A stretch of 64,000 bases of DNA from Pohlia nutans (GCA_022496805.1 CM040087.1:5778001-5842000); one strand, 5' to 3'. Counted from the first letter of the stretch, positions 23,141 to 34,254 are shown. A program made the numbers and translations. Notes: generated by a model from the letters alone, not told the origin.

Positions 23141-26100
23141 CTGTGTTCAACGTGAATAAAGTATATGTTCGACCCACCCATGATTTGGTATTTACAAGAC
23201 AAAAGACAAGTGGTGTAAGACTATCCTCCCTCCCCCTTCCATCTTGTAGACACTATAGTGGTTGGTGACCAACTAACCAAATATTAATGTAACTAAGTAA
23301 AATTAGGCTTAGGTTTTTAGGCATGGATAATTTTGTTTATAAAGATCAGAAGAGGATTGAACTCTAGAAAGGGGCTTTTTTGATGTTCATACAAGAATAT
23401 AAAATTTTATCGGAATTATTTTTTAAATAATTATTTTTTCAAAAATGAATACATTCATCAAATAAAATAAATTGGTATTAAAAAATGTTTTAAAAAAATT
23501 CAATAAATGTTTAAAAAAAATTCATATTAAAAATATATCTAAAACTTTAAAAACCTTTTAGAATTTTAATATCTAGTTTGATGTGTTCGAACTAATGCCA
23601 CGTCATATTTAGTAATTTAATCTTTTATAAAAATAAAAAAAAATAAAAAATACAATATAAAACTCAAAGCCTCTTAGAAGGCTCAAATTTCTTGTAATGA
23701 TAGCTATATCTCTTTTATTGGACACAAATCACGTTCCGTTGTGAATATGTGTTTATTTCATTAAAATGGTTTGCATTCAATTTTTGTTGAATTATTTTGA
23801 GAAACTACGAAGTATATATTGTTTCAGTTGCTAGTCGGCTATGGCGAGCTTGCAAGAAAGATTCAACAATCAATTGGCCATGTCCCCAAATTTGTGACAA
23901 ATGCTTAGTGTACCATAAAATAATAATCATCTTGTCCATTTTCAAAATAACGTTCTTCGTTATCATAGTGGGTCTAGGCTGAACTCCATGCATAGATGAA
24001 AGCATGATAAAATGGACCAACATTGATCCCTATATGGAAAAGCAACAATTCAAGCTCAAAAAATACATTAAAATTCATTTTTTTAAAAAGAAAATGCTAA
24101 TAAAATAAAAGACATGGTCTTTAACAAAGTCTCCCAAAGAAGATTGAAAAATTTTCATCTTCAATAAATATTTATGTATGTTTTACTGACGTTGGAGTAG
24201 TCAAAATTGAAAAGTTGATGTAAAACAAGTTGAAAATACATTAAATATTATTTTTTCAACATTATTTCTATGCAGCCCTCAGATGCACAATGAAATTAAT
24301 GAATATAAGACTTGTATACATATCAAATATGATTTAGATCATCAAAATTTCTTCCCAATTGGATTGAGACATCTATTTTCGAGCTTTACTTATAGTTTTT
24401 TGTTTGATGATTTTTATTCTGAAGCTTTGGATTTGAGTATTTATAAGTACAAACAAGGGTGTTGTGAAATTAGAACCCATAGAAAAAACAATTTGATACT
24501 CAACGTAGCCTTTGACCAAAAACATTGTAATTTCAACACAGCGGATCAACTTTTTGGTACACAATACCATGCTTTCATCCTAGTAGAGATTGGTTGATTC
24601 ATATTTTCCATTTATAAAAGCAGAGAGATATTAGCATGGTGTATGGCAATGGTATTAACCTCTTTGCATGTATTTCTAATGGATGTTTTGAGTATTTGGA
24701 ATTTTTCTTTAGAAATGTTCATTGAGGGAATGTTTGTGGCTGCTCTAGAACCCGTGGTGATTTTTGACATTTAGTGGTTTTGTCTTCCATCTTCTATGAG
24801 AGATGCTATTAATTCGTGATTGGTGATTTTTAATTTTAATATTTATTTTTTCATGAGAGAATCTATCATTGTAATACGTGAATTCCCTAAACACAATGGT
24901 AAAGTTTGGAACTGGATTTCATAATGGTGTATCTTTGTATTAGAATCCTTTGGAAATAGTAGATACTTTTGCCTATATTAAGGATTTATTGTAATGCAAA
25001 GGCTCCAAATTAGGACCCCAATAACTCATTAGGGTGTTTTTGTACTATGAATGTCATAGTTCTCAAGAAAAAAAAGTTTTTAATACTGTACGTGGAAAGT
25101 AGGGTCGGCACTTTAATGTCGAATAATTAACAAAGGTTAAAACAGTGGAGGTCAGCACTTGCAAAATTAATTATTAAGAAATAGACTATTAATAACTAAC
25201 ATTCATTTTTTTCCGGCGGCTTAACGTATTTTTTCTAGGATTTTTGTTGAATGTATTGCCTTTTTTTTCGGCTTTCTATTGACTTTATTTTTGTTGATTT
25301 CGACAAAATACTTAATAAATTGATTAATTTTTTTGGCGTTTTTTTGGGGAATTATATTTTGCCGACCTTGGCTTCCACGTACGGTATAACATTCAGTAGC
25401 ATGCGTTGTCTTTATTTTGGCTCTATAGTAGATGATGTGAAATATTCTACACCCAATAGTACTTCATTAGTAGTTAAGTGGACAAGGTAATGAGCAAAAT
25501 GCATGAAGGAAAGGCAATGGGCGTGAAGGCTACTAGAATGTTATGAATGTTGTAAAACAATTGAATTAATGATGTAATATAATAAATAGGGAAAATACTA
25601 AAAAAAATTATACAATAAAATGTTGTATTTTGAAACATGTTTCAAAAAACATGTTGTAATATTCTTATAATATATAGGATATTCTTGTTGATGTCATTTT
25701 ATTTGCTTACAATTCATATCAAATGCATAACCAACGACATCACATGCTCCGTTTTAATTAATCAACCCAACTTGCAAGATTTTTTTGGAAACTTATCATT
25801 TTAAAGGGCATTTAATGTAAAGGAACAAAAATTGCCTTCATAAACCTTTAATATCCATTATGTTGTAGGAATCAAGGAAAAATTATTGCAATCGTTAGAT
25901 CTTCAATGAAACGTATCAAGTAAGGCAATAAAGTATTTATTCTACAACGTCACCAAATTCAATGTATTACATTCTGGTCCAACTACTGTTTCAGATTATT
26001 TTTGAAATTAATATACATACAATCCTAGAACATGTTTTTATTGTGGTTAACTTTTTGCCAAAAAACTAATTTCAATGACCAATAGAAAAATGTTAATCGC

Positions 26101-26230
26101 CACATTTTGCTTCTTATGCTATGTCACACTACATATCTTCGATGCCCTACCATAAAAACACCCATTAGAACCATGACAACATGAATTTGAACTTCACTTT
26201 TGATTTTAGACAATTGGAAGTGAGAAACAT
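23141..26230. other. AT-rich intergenic DNA, no gene seen
   Basis: Very AT-rich with long A and T runs. Short frames such as 24283-24597 lack codon structure or motifs and I do not support them as genes. No RNA gene or clear repeat border was seen in this stretch. Confidence 0.5.
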
Positions 26231-26872
26231 CATCAGGAATTTCCGACCCCACTGATTCAGTGCGTTTATCGTTAAACACTGATTCCGCACGTCATACGTG
26301 CATTTAGAAGTGTCGTTACGGTACGGAAGTGACATGCATTACTAGAGTGTCGATGCAGTGTCTTTTCAATGATTATCAAAAAAGTGTTGTTTCCGCACGA
26401 AAGTCGTGCTTGACGGAATCCGTGCGTTAATCGTGTATTTACATCACATGGCTGGTAAGACACGGATAACGTGCGGTTTTAGTTAATGCGAATTCAGTAT
26501 CGTATACGTATCATATTAATGCCATTTATTATATTCGTGCGATTTCAATATCTATTATAATGCAAATTATTTTCGTACGACATCCGTGTACAATATTTTA
26601 ATATATATTTTGGAATCTTTTGGAATCTTTTTGGAATCTTTCAAAATATTTTATATTATTTTGGAATATTTTGGAATATTTTGGAATATTCCAAGAATCT
26701 TCTTTAAATTATACTTCCGGTTTAATTTCCCAAAACATTTTTAGATCTTCATTTATAGAGTTTAGAAGCAATATACATTAAACTTTCAAAGAAATAACAT
26801 TTTATATTTTTAGAATTCAAATTTGGAATTATTGGTTATCATTGTACTTTTCATCATAGGAGCAAAAAAAAA

Positions 26873-27222
26873 TAGCTCACAACCACCACGATTTTGGCAA
26901 AAAATAAATAAATTCAAAATATTATGAAAAAATCCTAGATATAGAAAACGCCCTGCATAATCTAGTGCAAAAAAAAGATTTTGCAAAAAAAGTTGTTTTC
27001 ACATAGTTAAAAACATTCAAAGTCCGCTGAAAAAAAAAAAAAACAGTTCACAGCCATGATCTGCCATCACGATTTTGGCAAAAAATTAAAAAATTAAAAA
27101 TATTATGAAAACAATCCTAGATATAGAAAAAGTCCTGCATAATCTAGTGCAAAAAAAAATTTGGAAAAAAAGTTTTTTTCACATAGTTAAAAACATTCAA
27201 AGTCCGCTGAAAAAAAAAGTTT
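26873..27222. repeat. Tandem duplication of about 170 bp
   Basis: Two adjacent copies run from CACGATTTTGGCAAAAAAT through CCTAGATATAGAAAA, CTGCATAATCTAGTGCAAAA and CATAGTTAAAAACATTC to GTCCGCTGAAAAA. The second copy carries a few extra bases at its start. They lie inside the element at 26231-27800. Confidence 0.8.
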
Positions 27223-27261
27223 GATAATTACCAAAAGAGTTCCATTCTATGCATGAAGAGT

Positions 27262-27470
27262 TTGAGGTGGTTTGGTGGTTTGGAACTTGATTAGCAACCG
27301 GGAGGTTGAGAGTTCAAATCCCACTATTGGCGATAGAGCTTGGGAAGCTATGGTGGGCCCCACCGCATGTGTGGGCAATTTTTGTGTAGTTGAAGTGGGT
27401 AGCGAGGAAAGTAATTATTTTATTTTTTTTATTTTTTTATTTTATTTTTTATTTTTTAATAATACTATTT
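27262..27470 (+). mobile_element. Probable tRNA-derived SINE
   Basis: TGGTTTGGTGG (27268-27278) fits a polymerase III A box, and GAGTTCAAATCC (27310-27321) fits a B box at tRNA-like spacing. The intervening GATTAGCAACCGGGAGGTTG resembles a tRNA anticodon/T-arm region. A unique GC-richer body follows (GTGGGCCCCACCGCATGTG), then a T-rich tail. This is the normal order of a plant tRNA-derived SINE. I do not see a cloverleaf good enough for a functional tRNA. Nested in the TIR element around it. Confidence 0.5.
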
Positions 27471-27881
27471 TGATCAAATTTAGATATAAAAAGAAAAGAA
27501 AATCTAGATATGGAAAAGATGATGTCACACGGAAAACGCACTGAATCAGTGTAGTTTTAAAGACGATTAAAACACGACATTTGACGACTATAAAGAGTGC
27601 TGAATTCATACGTTTTCAGTAGATGTATCAATCGTGTCGAATCAGTACTATATCCGCTTGTACGAACATCGTGTCATATCAGTGTAGTTGCGATGAATGA
27701 CGCAACGATGCGGAATTAGTGCGAAAATTGTACGAACCCTTGAAATATCGGAAATCGCACTGAATCAGTGCAGAATCAGTGGGGTCCGGAATTCCTGATG
27801 TAGGTTTTAGGTTGCAACGGCCGGCAGTCCTTCCAGAAGGAGTGTCACACGCTCGGGGTTAGTTGCAACAGGTGGTGTCGA

Positions 27882-28413
27882 TCATGGGGGTCTATTCATT
27901 TCAACAAACTCCCGAATAACTTGGTTCCACTCACGCAACTTCAGCAGCCAGTCGCGCAATGCCACGAGCCCGGGAAGTGACGACTCTGGTTCACCCGAGC
28001 GGTATGTAAATGGTGGATGGAGTTGCGAGGATTATTCATGCAACTTTTGTCGGGTGAGTCGATGAGGAGTGTGTTTGACTCGTTAGCCTTAGGGCAGTTT
28101 TTGAATAACATGGCAAGTGGCTTCAGGAAAATGGGCTTGTCCGGGTTGGAGGGATCCCTGTACTTGGAGACAACACACATTGCCTGGCCAAAAATCCGGT
28201 CTGACGTCATAATCACTCGGGTGATATCTTGAAGTCCATTCTTATAGCGGGCCAATTTCTTCGTACCACATGCAGACTAGAAAACCACCTCGAATTGGAC
28301 AAAGCAAAAATTCAGGAAACTTCGCAAGTTATTCCTCCACCGAATATCGCCAGCGCCACCAGAGTCAGAGTCACACTATAGTCCATTCACGTCGAGTACG
28401 AGAAAGAATGTTG
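27882..28413 (-). pseudogene. FCP1-like (HAD) phosphatase domain, broken
   Basis: Minus-strand order matches plant FCP1-homology proteins. The nucleophile-motif relative FFLVLDVNGL starts near 28413. It is followed by LRSFLNFCFVQFEVVF at about 28330, then a TAG where the family has tryptophan. SACGTKKLARYKN comes next, and an open part at 28255-27941 has PIFLKPLAMLFKN and SNTLLIDSPDKS (family: LLIDDSP). It closes with LPGLVALRDWLLKLREW in a second frame, ending TGA at 27884-27882. Breaks seen: a stop right after DVNGL, the Trp-to-TAG change, loss of one Asp from the DDSP motif, and one frameshift. Intact relatives are Ser/Thr phosphatases. This copy cannot be active. It sits at the left edge of the GC-rich palindrome-repeat island. 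Confidence 0.7.
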
Positions 28414-28687
28414 GCCACATGCCCGGAGACAAGGTCGGCTGTGCCAGCGAATCCACCCGCGGGAAATCTGCTATTTGCAGTGGAGGGAGAAGAGGGGACC
28501 GGTTTGCGCAGGATACAAACGATGAGCAGTTAGTACCACGTGCGTGGATTAGAACGACGAGTCATATCATGGATACTACACAATGGACGGGGAGGCCTCC
28601 CCATGAAGGCAGCGTCACTAATGAAATCCTAGGGTCTAAACATGCAGGAATGACATCGGGAGGGCTCCCTAAGGGCAAACTTTCGGA

Positions 28688-28949
28688 ATTTTTTATTTAT
28701 TTTCAATTATAAAAATATCAAGACCTACATTGCAAAAGCGGTCCATTACAGCTCCGAGGGCAGCCAACATATATACGAGCCGAGATTCTAAGAGGAGAGG
28801 CCTCCCTATCTACCTAGACATGTTTTTTAATTTTCAATTATCGAAATTTCAAGACCAACATTGCAAATGCGGTCCATTATTGTTCTGAGGGCACCCAAAA
28901 AAGATGCAGACCGAGATTCTAAGAGGAGAGGCCTCCCTATCTACCTGGA
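28688..28949. repeat. 131-bp direct duplication
   Basis: Two adjacent copies each run from a TTTTCAATTAT block through CAAGACC.ACATTGCAAA and GCGGTCCATTA to CCGAGATTCTAAGAGG and AGAGGCCTCCCTATCTACCT. Each unit ends in the AGGCCTCCCT palindrome typical of the island. CGAGATTCTA recurs at 28781 and 28912. Confidence 0.85.
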
Positions 28950-28983
28950 GACAGGTGAGTGTCGGGGGCCTCAGACATGCTCG

Positions 28984-30045
28984 TCAGCATTCCCTCTGCG
29001 CTGGGGTCAAAGGCCCCCTCTTTCTTGCCACCCTCGGAAGTGTGCGCCTTCGACCGGGGACGCCTTGCCGCCTTCTGAGAAAGCGACTGGGAGCCTCCAT
29101 CGCCAGTGGATTCGACCCGACAAAGGAGGGGGCACCCGATTCCAAAGGTGTGCTAACAGAGGCCCCACGAGCGTGTCTAGCATCCCGTCGGGCACTCCCG
29201 GCAGAGCCGCCGGGCTCAGTGGGGGAGAGAAAAGGAGAAGATGAACTCCCCTCAGTGTTGACAGAGGCCACACTTCCAGGTCCGCTACCATGGGCTCCCT
29301 TTGCACCCTGGCCCTTTCGCCGTGCAAGAGCAGCTCGACCTTGGGCCGAAGTGGTCATGTCCGGGAAAACGACTGGCTGCCGTTCCCGACTGGACCTACG
29401 AACGTTACTCGCTGCACCGTCCCCGAGGTCAGACCTCTAGCTGTCGGGGTCGAGTGGTTGGCGCTCGGAAGCCTTCCTCTTCCTCGCACCCTTCTGCAAA
29501 CCCTTCTGCGATAGGGAGGCCTCCGCCTCTCGGGGGTCCTGCGTTTCGCACTCTGGTACAGCAGGTGCGAAGGGCTGCCCAACCACCGATGACTCCCCAC
29601 CAACGCTGGATGCCTCTATTCCATGCAGGAGGGACTTGAGAGCTCTCCCGGTCTTCGACGGTGGGAAGGGCTCCCCATTTAGGCCTACCTACTCGGACAC
29701 CGCTTGGGCCGATGGGGCAGGCTCCCCATGAGGTTGAGCATGACCATGCGATAGAGAGGCCTCCTCCTCTACATACAGTTGACTGTGAGTGCTGCGCGGG
29801 GATAGGAAAGGCTCCTTCTCTTGGAAATGCTCAATACACGTGCTGGGTTGGGATCGCGAGGGATCCCGATTCAGGGCAGGAGGGATGTGTGCGGTGCGCG
29901 GGGACAAGGAGGGCTCCCTGTCAAGGCCAGGCACACGGTGCATGCTTCGCTGCGATAGAGAAGGCTCCCTATGCCGGCGACGTGGTGTGCGTGTCATGCT
30001 CAGATATAGAGGACTCATTGTCTCGGCCCGACACGTTGAGCGCAC
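28984..30045 (-). pseudogene. Repeat-encoded, Ser/Pro/Arg-rich reading frame with two TAG stops
   Basis: One minus-strand frame stays open for about 1060 bases except for TAG at 29689-29691 and at 29437-29439. The first part encodes 17-aa repeats (REPSLSQRSMHRVPGLD, then REPSLSPRTAHIPPALN, and so on). The repeats merge into a non-repetitive, basic, Ser/Ala/Gly-rich stretch (QKGARKRKASERQ, then GRAALARRKGQGAKGAHG). Its GC content is high. The KRK cluster looks like a nuclear localisation signal. It may be a damaged coding exon of a minus-strand gene running from the TATA box at 33.49 kb towards the FCP1-like remnant, or only a by-product of a 51-bp repeat with low stop content. I recognise no domain. 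Confidence 0.4.
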
Positions 30046-30260
30046 TGCGCTGTGATGGGGAGGGCTTCCGCTCTAGTCGGACTGAGTATGTTGGGCTGGG
30101 ATAGGAAGGGCTCCCCTCCGCGGCCCAGCTCCGTGTGAGTGCTGAGCTGAGATACGGATGCCTCCTCTCATTGCCCATGATCCTCAGTGTGCGTGTTGCG
30201 CTCTAATAGGCAGGGCTCCCTGCCGCTGCGAGGCTCTGTGTGCGTCTTATGCACCGACGC
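29640..30260. repeat. Degenerate 51-bp tandem array with GGGAGGGCTCCC core
   Basis: About eleven units near 51 bp, each carrying a variant of GATAGGGAGGGCTCCCTATC: for example GGGAAGGGCTCCCC (29668), GATAGAGAAGGCTCCCTATG (29955), GGGGAGGGCTTCC (30056) and AGGCAGGGCTCCCTGCC (30207). Units are strongly diverged, but spacing holds well enough for the encoded 17-residue rhythm on the minus strand to be visible. Confidence 0.7.
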
Positions 30261-30291
30261 ATCGGATGACAAGTTCACAGGGTTGTCCACG

Positions 30292-30582
30292 TCAAACGAG
30301 TCCAGGGCGCCATATGCTTGGGTTTACCGTGGGCTGATTGGAATCCTTGCACCAATGCGCTGGGGGGCCCTCTCTATCTTTGCGTTCCGCCAGCCATTCC
30401 TTTGTGGAACGGCAGGAGTTGACTGTGGTCGACGCCCCCCCACCCCCCACTCCCGCGACTTGGTCATTTGATACCGCTGGCACTTGACGATCTAGAGGAT
30501 CATTATGCAGTGGACGAATGTTGTCCCCGGTGTTCTCAGGCGGTGCGTCAGGCAGATCATTTACATTTAAAAAATCCTCCAC
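30292..30582 (-). CDS. Possible exon, unknown protein
   Basis: A 97-codon frame without repeats: acidic start (EDFLNVNDLPDAPPENTGD), a glycine run (VAGVGGGGAS), then STKEWLAERKDREG, ending TGA. It has no ATG; a CAG acceptor (AACTGACAG) lies just upstream, so it reads better as an internal exon than as a small gene. It lies between the 26-bp and 51-bp arrays on the strand of the TATA box at 33.49 kb. I do not recognise it. Confidence 0.35.
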   Translation of the reverse strand: MEDFLNVNDLPDAPPENTGDNIRPLHNDPLDRQVPAVSNDQVAGVGGGGASTTVNSCRSTKEWLAERKDREGPPAHWCKDSNQPTVNPSIWRPGLV

Positions 30583-30639
30583 GCTCTGTCAGTTCGGTCG
30601 AAACACCGACGACGCGTCCAAGGAGAACTCTCGACGCGC

Positions 30640-33290
30640 CCTAGGCAGAGCTTCCCACGCACGCTGCTAGAGAAAGCTCCCCACGCGCACAGCTCGGGAG
30701 AGCTCCCCACTCGCGCGCCTTGAGAGATCTCCCCATGGACGCTGCTCGGGAGAGCTCCCTACGCGCGCGCCTTGAGCGATCTCCCCACGGACGCTGCTCG
30801 GGAGATCTCCCCACGCGCGCTGCCCGGGAGAGCTCCCCACGCTCGCTGCTCGAGAGAGCTCTCTACGCGCGCGCCTAGGGAGACTCCCCATGGACGCTGC
30901 TGGGGAGAGCTCTCCACGCTCGCTCCTGGAGAGAGCTCCCCATGCACGCTGCCTGGGAGAGTTCCCCACGCACGTTGCTGGAGAGAGCTCCCCACGCGCG
31001 CTGCTTGAGAAAACTTCCTACGCATGCGCGCGTAAGGAGATCTCTCCAAGTACGCTGCTCAGGAGATCTCGCTATTAGCGCAGCTAGGGAGAGCTCCCCA
31101 CGCTCATGCTTAGGGAGAGCTCTCCACAGACATTGCTGGAGAGAGCTCCTCACGCGGGGTGCTGGGAAGAGCTCCCCACGCGCAGGCCTAGGCAGATCTC
31201 CCCACGGACGCTGCTTGGGAGATCTCCCCACTCGCGCGCCTAGGGAGAGCTCCCCATGCTCACGCCTAGGATGAGCTCCCTATGCATGCGGCTCGAGAGA
31301 ACTACCCACGCGCGCTTCTAGGAGAGCTCCCCACGCCCGCGCCTAGAGAGAGATCTCCGCACAAACCCTACTCAGGAGATCTTCCTACGCACGCGCCTAG
31401 AAAGAGCTCCCCATGCTCACGCTTAGAGAGAGCTCTCCACACACATTACTGGAGAGAGCTCCCCACGCGCGGGCCTAGGCAGATCTTTCCACGGACGTTG
31501 CTCGGGAGATCTCCCCACTCGCGCGCCTAGGGAGAGCTCCCCATGCATGCGGCTGGGAAGAGCTCCCTACGCACGCTGTTGGGAGAGCTCCCCACACCCG
31601 TGCCTACAGAGAGATCCCCATGTTCTCGCCTAGGGAGAGCTCCCCACGCTCTCGCCAAGGGAGAGCTCCCTACGCTCTCGCCTAGGAAGAGCTCCACACG
31701 CGCGCGCCTAGGGAGAGCTCCTCACGCGCGTGCCTAGGGAGAGCTCCCCAAACTCTCGCCTAGGGAGAACTCCCCACGCGCGTGCCTAGAAAGAACTCCC
31801 CACGCGCGTGCCTAGGGAGAGCTCCCCACGCTCTCGCCTAGGGAGAGCTCCCCACGCGCGTGCCTGGGGAGAGCTCCCCACACTCTCGCCTAGGGAGAGC
31901 TCCCCACGTGCGCGCCTAGGGAGAGCTCCCCATGCCCTCGCCTAGGGAGAGCTCCCCACGCCTGCGCCTCGGGAGATCCCCGCACGGACGCTGCTCACGA
32001 GATCTTCCTATGCACGCGCCTAGGGAGAGCTCCCCACGCTCTCGCCTAGGGAGACCTCTCCACACACATTGCTGGAGAGAGCTCCCCACGTGCGGGCCTA
32101 GGCAGATCTCCCCACGGACACTGCTCGGGAGATCTCCCCACTCGCGCGTCTAGAGAGAGCTCCCCATGCTCGCGCCTAGAGAGAGCTCCCGATGCATGCG
32201 ACTGGAGAGAGCTCCCCACGCGCGCTGCAAGGAGAGCTCCCCACGACCGCGCCTAGTGAGATCTCCGCATAGACGCTACTTAGGAGATCTTCCTACGCAC
32301 ACGCCTGGAGAGAGCTCCCCATGCTCTCATCTAGAGAGAGCTCCCCACGCTCTTGCTTGGGGAGAGCTCCTCACGCTCTCGCCTAGGGAGAGCTTCCCAC
32401 GCTCGCGCTTAGGGAGAGCTCTCCACGCACGTTGCTGGAGAGAGGTCCCCACGCGCGCGCCTAGGTAGATCTCCCCACGGACGCTGCTCGGGAGATCTCA
32501 CCACACCCGCGCCTAGGGAGAGCTCTCCACGCTCGTGCATAGGGAGAGCTCCCTACCCTCGCGCCTAGGGAGAGCTCCCCACGTTCTCGCCTACGGAGAG
32601 TTCCCCACGCTCTTGCCTAGAGAGAGCTCCCCACGCTCGCGCCTCGGGAGATCTCCCCACGCCTGCGCCTAGGGAGAGCTCTCCACGCTCTTTCGTAGGA
32701 AGAGCTCCCTACCCTCGCGCCTAGGGAGAGCTCCCCACGTTCTCGTCTACGGAGAGTTCCCCACGCTCTCGCCTAGGGAGAGCTCCCCACGCTCTCGCCT
32801 AGGGAGAGCTCCCAACGCTCTCGCATAGAGAGAGCTCCCCACGCTCTCGCCTAGGGAGAGCTCCCCACGCTCTCGCCTAGGGAGAACTCCCCACGCTCTC
32901 GCCTAGGGAGAGCTCCCTACGCTAGCGCCTCGGGAGAGCTCTCCACGGTCGCGCTTAGGAAGAGCTCTCCACGGAGGTTGCTGGAGAGAGCTCCCCACGC
33001 GCGTTTGTCTAGGGAGAGCTCCCCACGCTCTGGCCTAGGGAGAGTACCCCACGCTCTCGCCTAGAGAGAGCTCCCTACGCACGCTGCTGGAGAGAGCTCC
33101 CTACGCGCGTTGTCTGGGAAAGGCGGAAAGCTCCCCATACGTGCGCCTAGGGAGATCTCCCCACGTACGCTGCTCGGGAGATCTCCCTACGCGCGCGCCT
33201 AGGGAGAGCTCCCCACGCTCACGCTTAGGAAGATCTCCCGAGCAACGTACGTGGGGAGATCTCCCTAGGCGCGCGTGTGGGGAGTCCTCT
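30640..33290. repeat. 26-bp satellite with palindromic GGGAGAGCTCCCC core
   Basis: About one hundred units of roughly 26 bp. The commonest is CCTAGGGAGAGCTCCCCACG followed by a variable CTCTCG, CGCGCG or GACGCTG. The centre is GAGCTC in most units and GATCTC in a minority; minority units often sit next to a GACGCTGCTCGG variant, suggesting a higher-order arrangement. Units are best conserved at 31.7-32.0 and 32.75-32.95 kb and degrade outwards. Many open frames occur on both strands because the unit lacks stops in several frames; these are not genes. Confidence 0.92.
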
Positions 33291-33472
33291 CTACAAAATG
33301 GATGGGGAGATCCATGGTGAGCTCCCAAAGACAATATAAAATAGATAAAATGCACAATCGGGCAGGGTTGAGGAGCTTGCGCCATAGCCGTGGACGAAGA
33401 TATTTGAGTCGAGGACAACAAGACCGGAATTAGGCAGCGCTTCGCGGTGACAGGAAAAGCGAGTGAAGACAA
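33101..33472 (-). CDS. Possible first exon of a minus-strand island gene
   Basis: A frame opens 20-30 bases downstream of the TATA box at 33491-33498 (ATG at 33472, second ATG at 33385: MAQAPQPCPIVHFIYFIL). It runs into the satellite, where it becomes a translation of the 26-bp repeat, so a splice donor before about 33300 is expected; I found no strong GTAAGT. Unknown function. Confidence 0.35.
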   Translation of the reverse strand: MSSLAFPVTAKRCLIPVLLSSTQISSSTAMAQAPQPCPIVHFIYFILSLGAHHGSPHPFCREDSPHARLGRSPHVRCSGDLPKRERGELSLGARVGRSPEQRTWGDLPRRTYGELSAFPRQRA

Positions 33473-33490
33473 ATGAGGTCTGGGAAGACC

Positions 33491-33498
33491 TTATATAG
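33491..33498 (-). promoter_or_regulatory. TATA box, minus strand
   Basis: CACTATATAAGG on the minus strand, an excellent plant TATA context. Transcription would start near 33465 and run into the 26-bp satellite and the lower-coordinate half of the island. Confidence 0.55.
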
Positions 33499-33884
33499 TG
33501 CGGCGGAGCCGCTTGAGCTTGATCCGACGGTTTAGGGTGGCTGCCCTAGATCTGACGGTCGTCCGCGCGCCATTGCGACAGGCTAGAGTAGCCAGAGTTT
33601 CGGCCGTGTAAGGCCGGGTCTCGGCCGTGTATAAGGGATATTATATTTCTTCCCAAATAACAGGACATGTGGCGCCATCTGAGATGTCCATATGTGCAAT
33701 CCGACGGCTGCGCAGGCCCACCAATGGAAAGCTACGATGGAAGACTATTAGTTTGAAACCCTACAATAAATCCCCATTTCAATGCGGCCAACCATTTGGA
33801 GAGCCCGCTCATTTGACCCAAGCCTTGAATTCCGTGTACTTTCTGTATTAAATGTTGTGTCAACGTGGCGCATCCACCGCTTGA

Positions 33885-34064
33885 CACGTGTACTTTCTGA
33901 CGTCAGCCGCCTACGTGGCAGGTGGGTTTTTTGGCACCTACTGCTATGTTCATTTATGTTTTGTCCTTGTTTTTAGTTTTAATTATTGTAGGGTTTTATT
34001 TTTGTCATTTATCGTGTACAAAAATATTGTTTTGCCGGCGACACTCATCCCCGTCTGACACGTG
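33885..34064. promoter_or_regulatory. bZIP-type element cluster between two divergent start regions
   Basis: CACGTG (G-box) at 33885-33890, TGACGTCA at 33898-33905, TACGTGGCA ending 33920, and a second CACGTG within GACACGTGGAAG at 34059-34064. A further AACGTGGCG lies at 33862. Four or five ACGT-core sites in 200 bp, non-repetitive, between a minus-strand TATA box and the plus-strand gene look like a shared promoter. Plant bZIP and bHLH/PIF factors bind such cores. Confidence 0.5.
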
Positions 34065-34254
34065 GAAGGGAGATTTGCCTATTGGATTTGTCTTACCCAT
34101 AGGAAGGCCACCCTATATGTAAGCCCTAGGATGCCAGTGGAGAGGTCTCCCCACCAGACGAGGCCCGTAGGCAGGTCTCTCCTAGATAGGCCGGGACAAC
34201 CGCAGTCCTGCCATAGCCGACCTCCATTGCGGTGTTGGGAGTGCTCCTAGAGCT

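Larger units (their letters stand above)
26231..27800. mobile_element. TIR element with GAATCAGTGCG subterminal repeats
   Basis: Ends are CATCAGGAATTTCCGACCCC and GGGGTCCGGAATTCCTGATG, continuing as ACTGATTC / GAATCAGT. Within about 300 bp of each end the motif GAATCAGTGCG or its complement recurs many times with small changes (CTGATTCCGCAC, GAATCAGTACTA, GAATTAGTGCG, ATATCAGTGTAG), next to CGTACG/ACGTGC-rich sequence. Dense subterminal repeats in both orientations are typical of CACTA, hAT and Mutator-like elements, where transposase binds them. The interior holds a tandem duplication and a SINE-like sequence. No transposase, and no clear target-site duplication. Confidence 0.7.

Noticed and set aside
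24283..24597. 104-codon plus-strand frame
   Set aside because: AT-rich, overlapping an opposite-strand frame, without motifs or splice context.
30660..32470. Many overlapping Arg/Ser/Pro-rich frames on both strands
   Set aside because: Translations of the 26-bp satellite, which has few stops. No start context, domain or splice pattern.
30640..33290. CRISPR-like appearance (short repeats at even spacing)
   Set aside because: Units are directly adjacent with no unique spacers, are strongly diverged, and the genome is a plant's.
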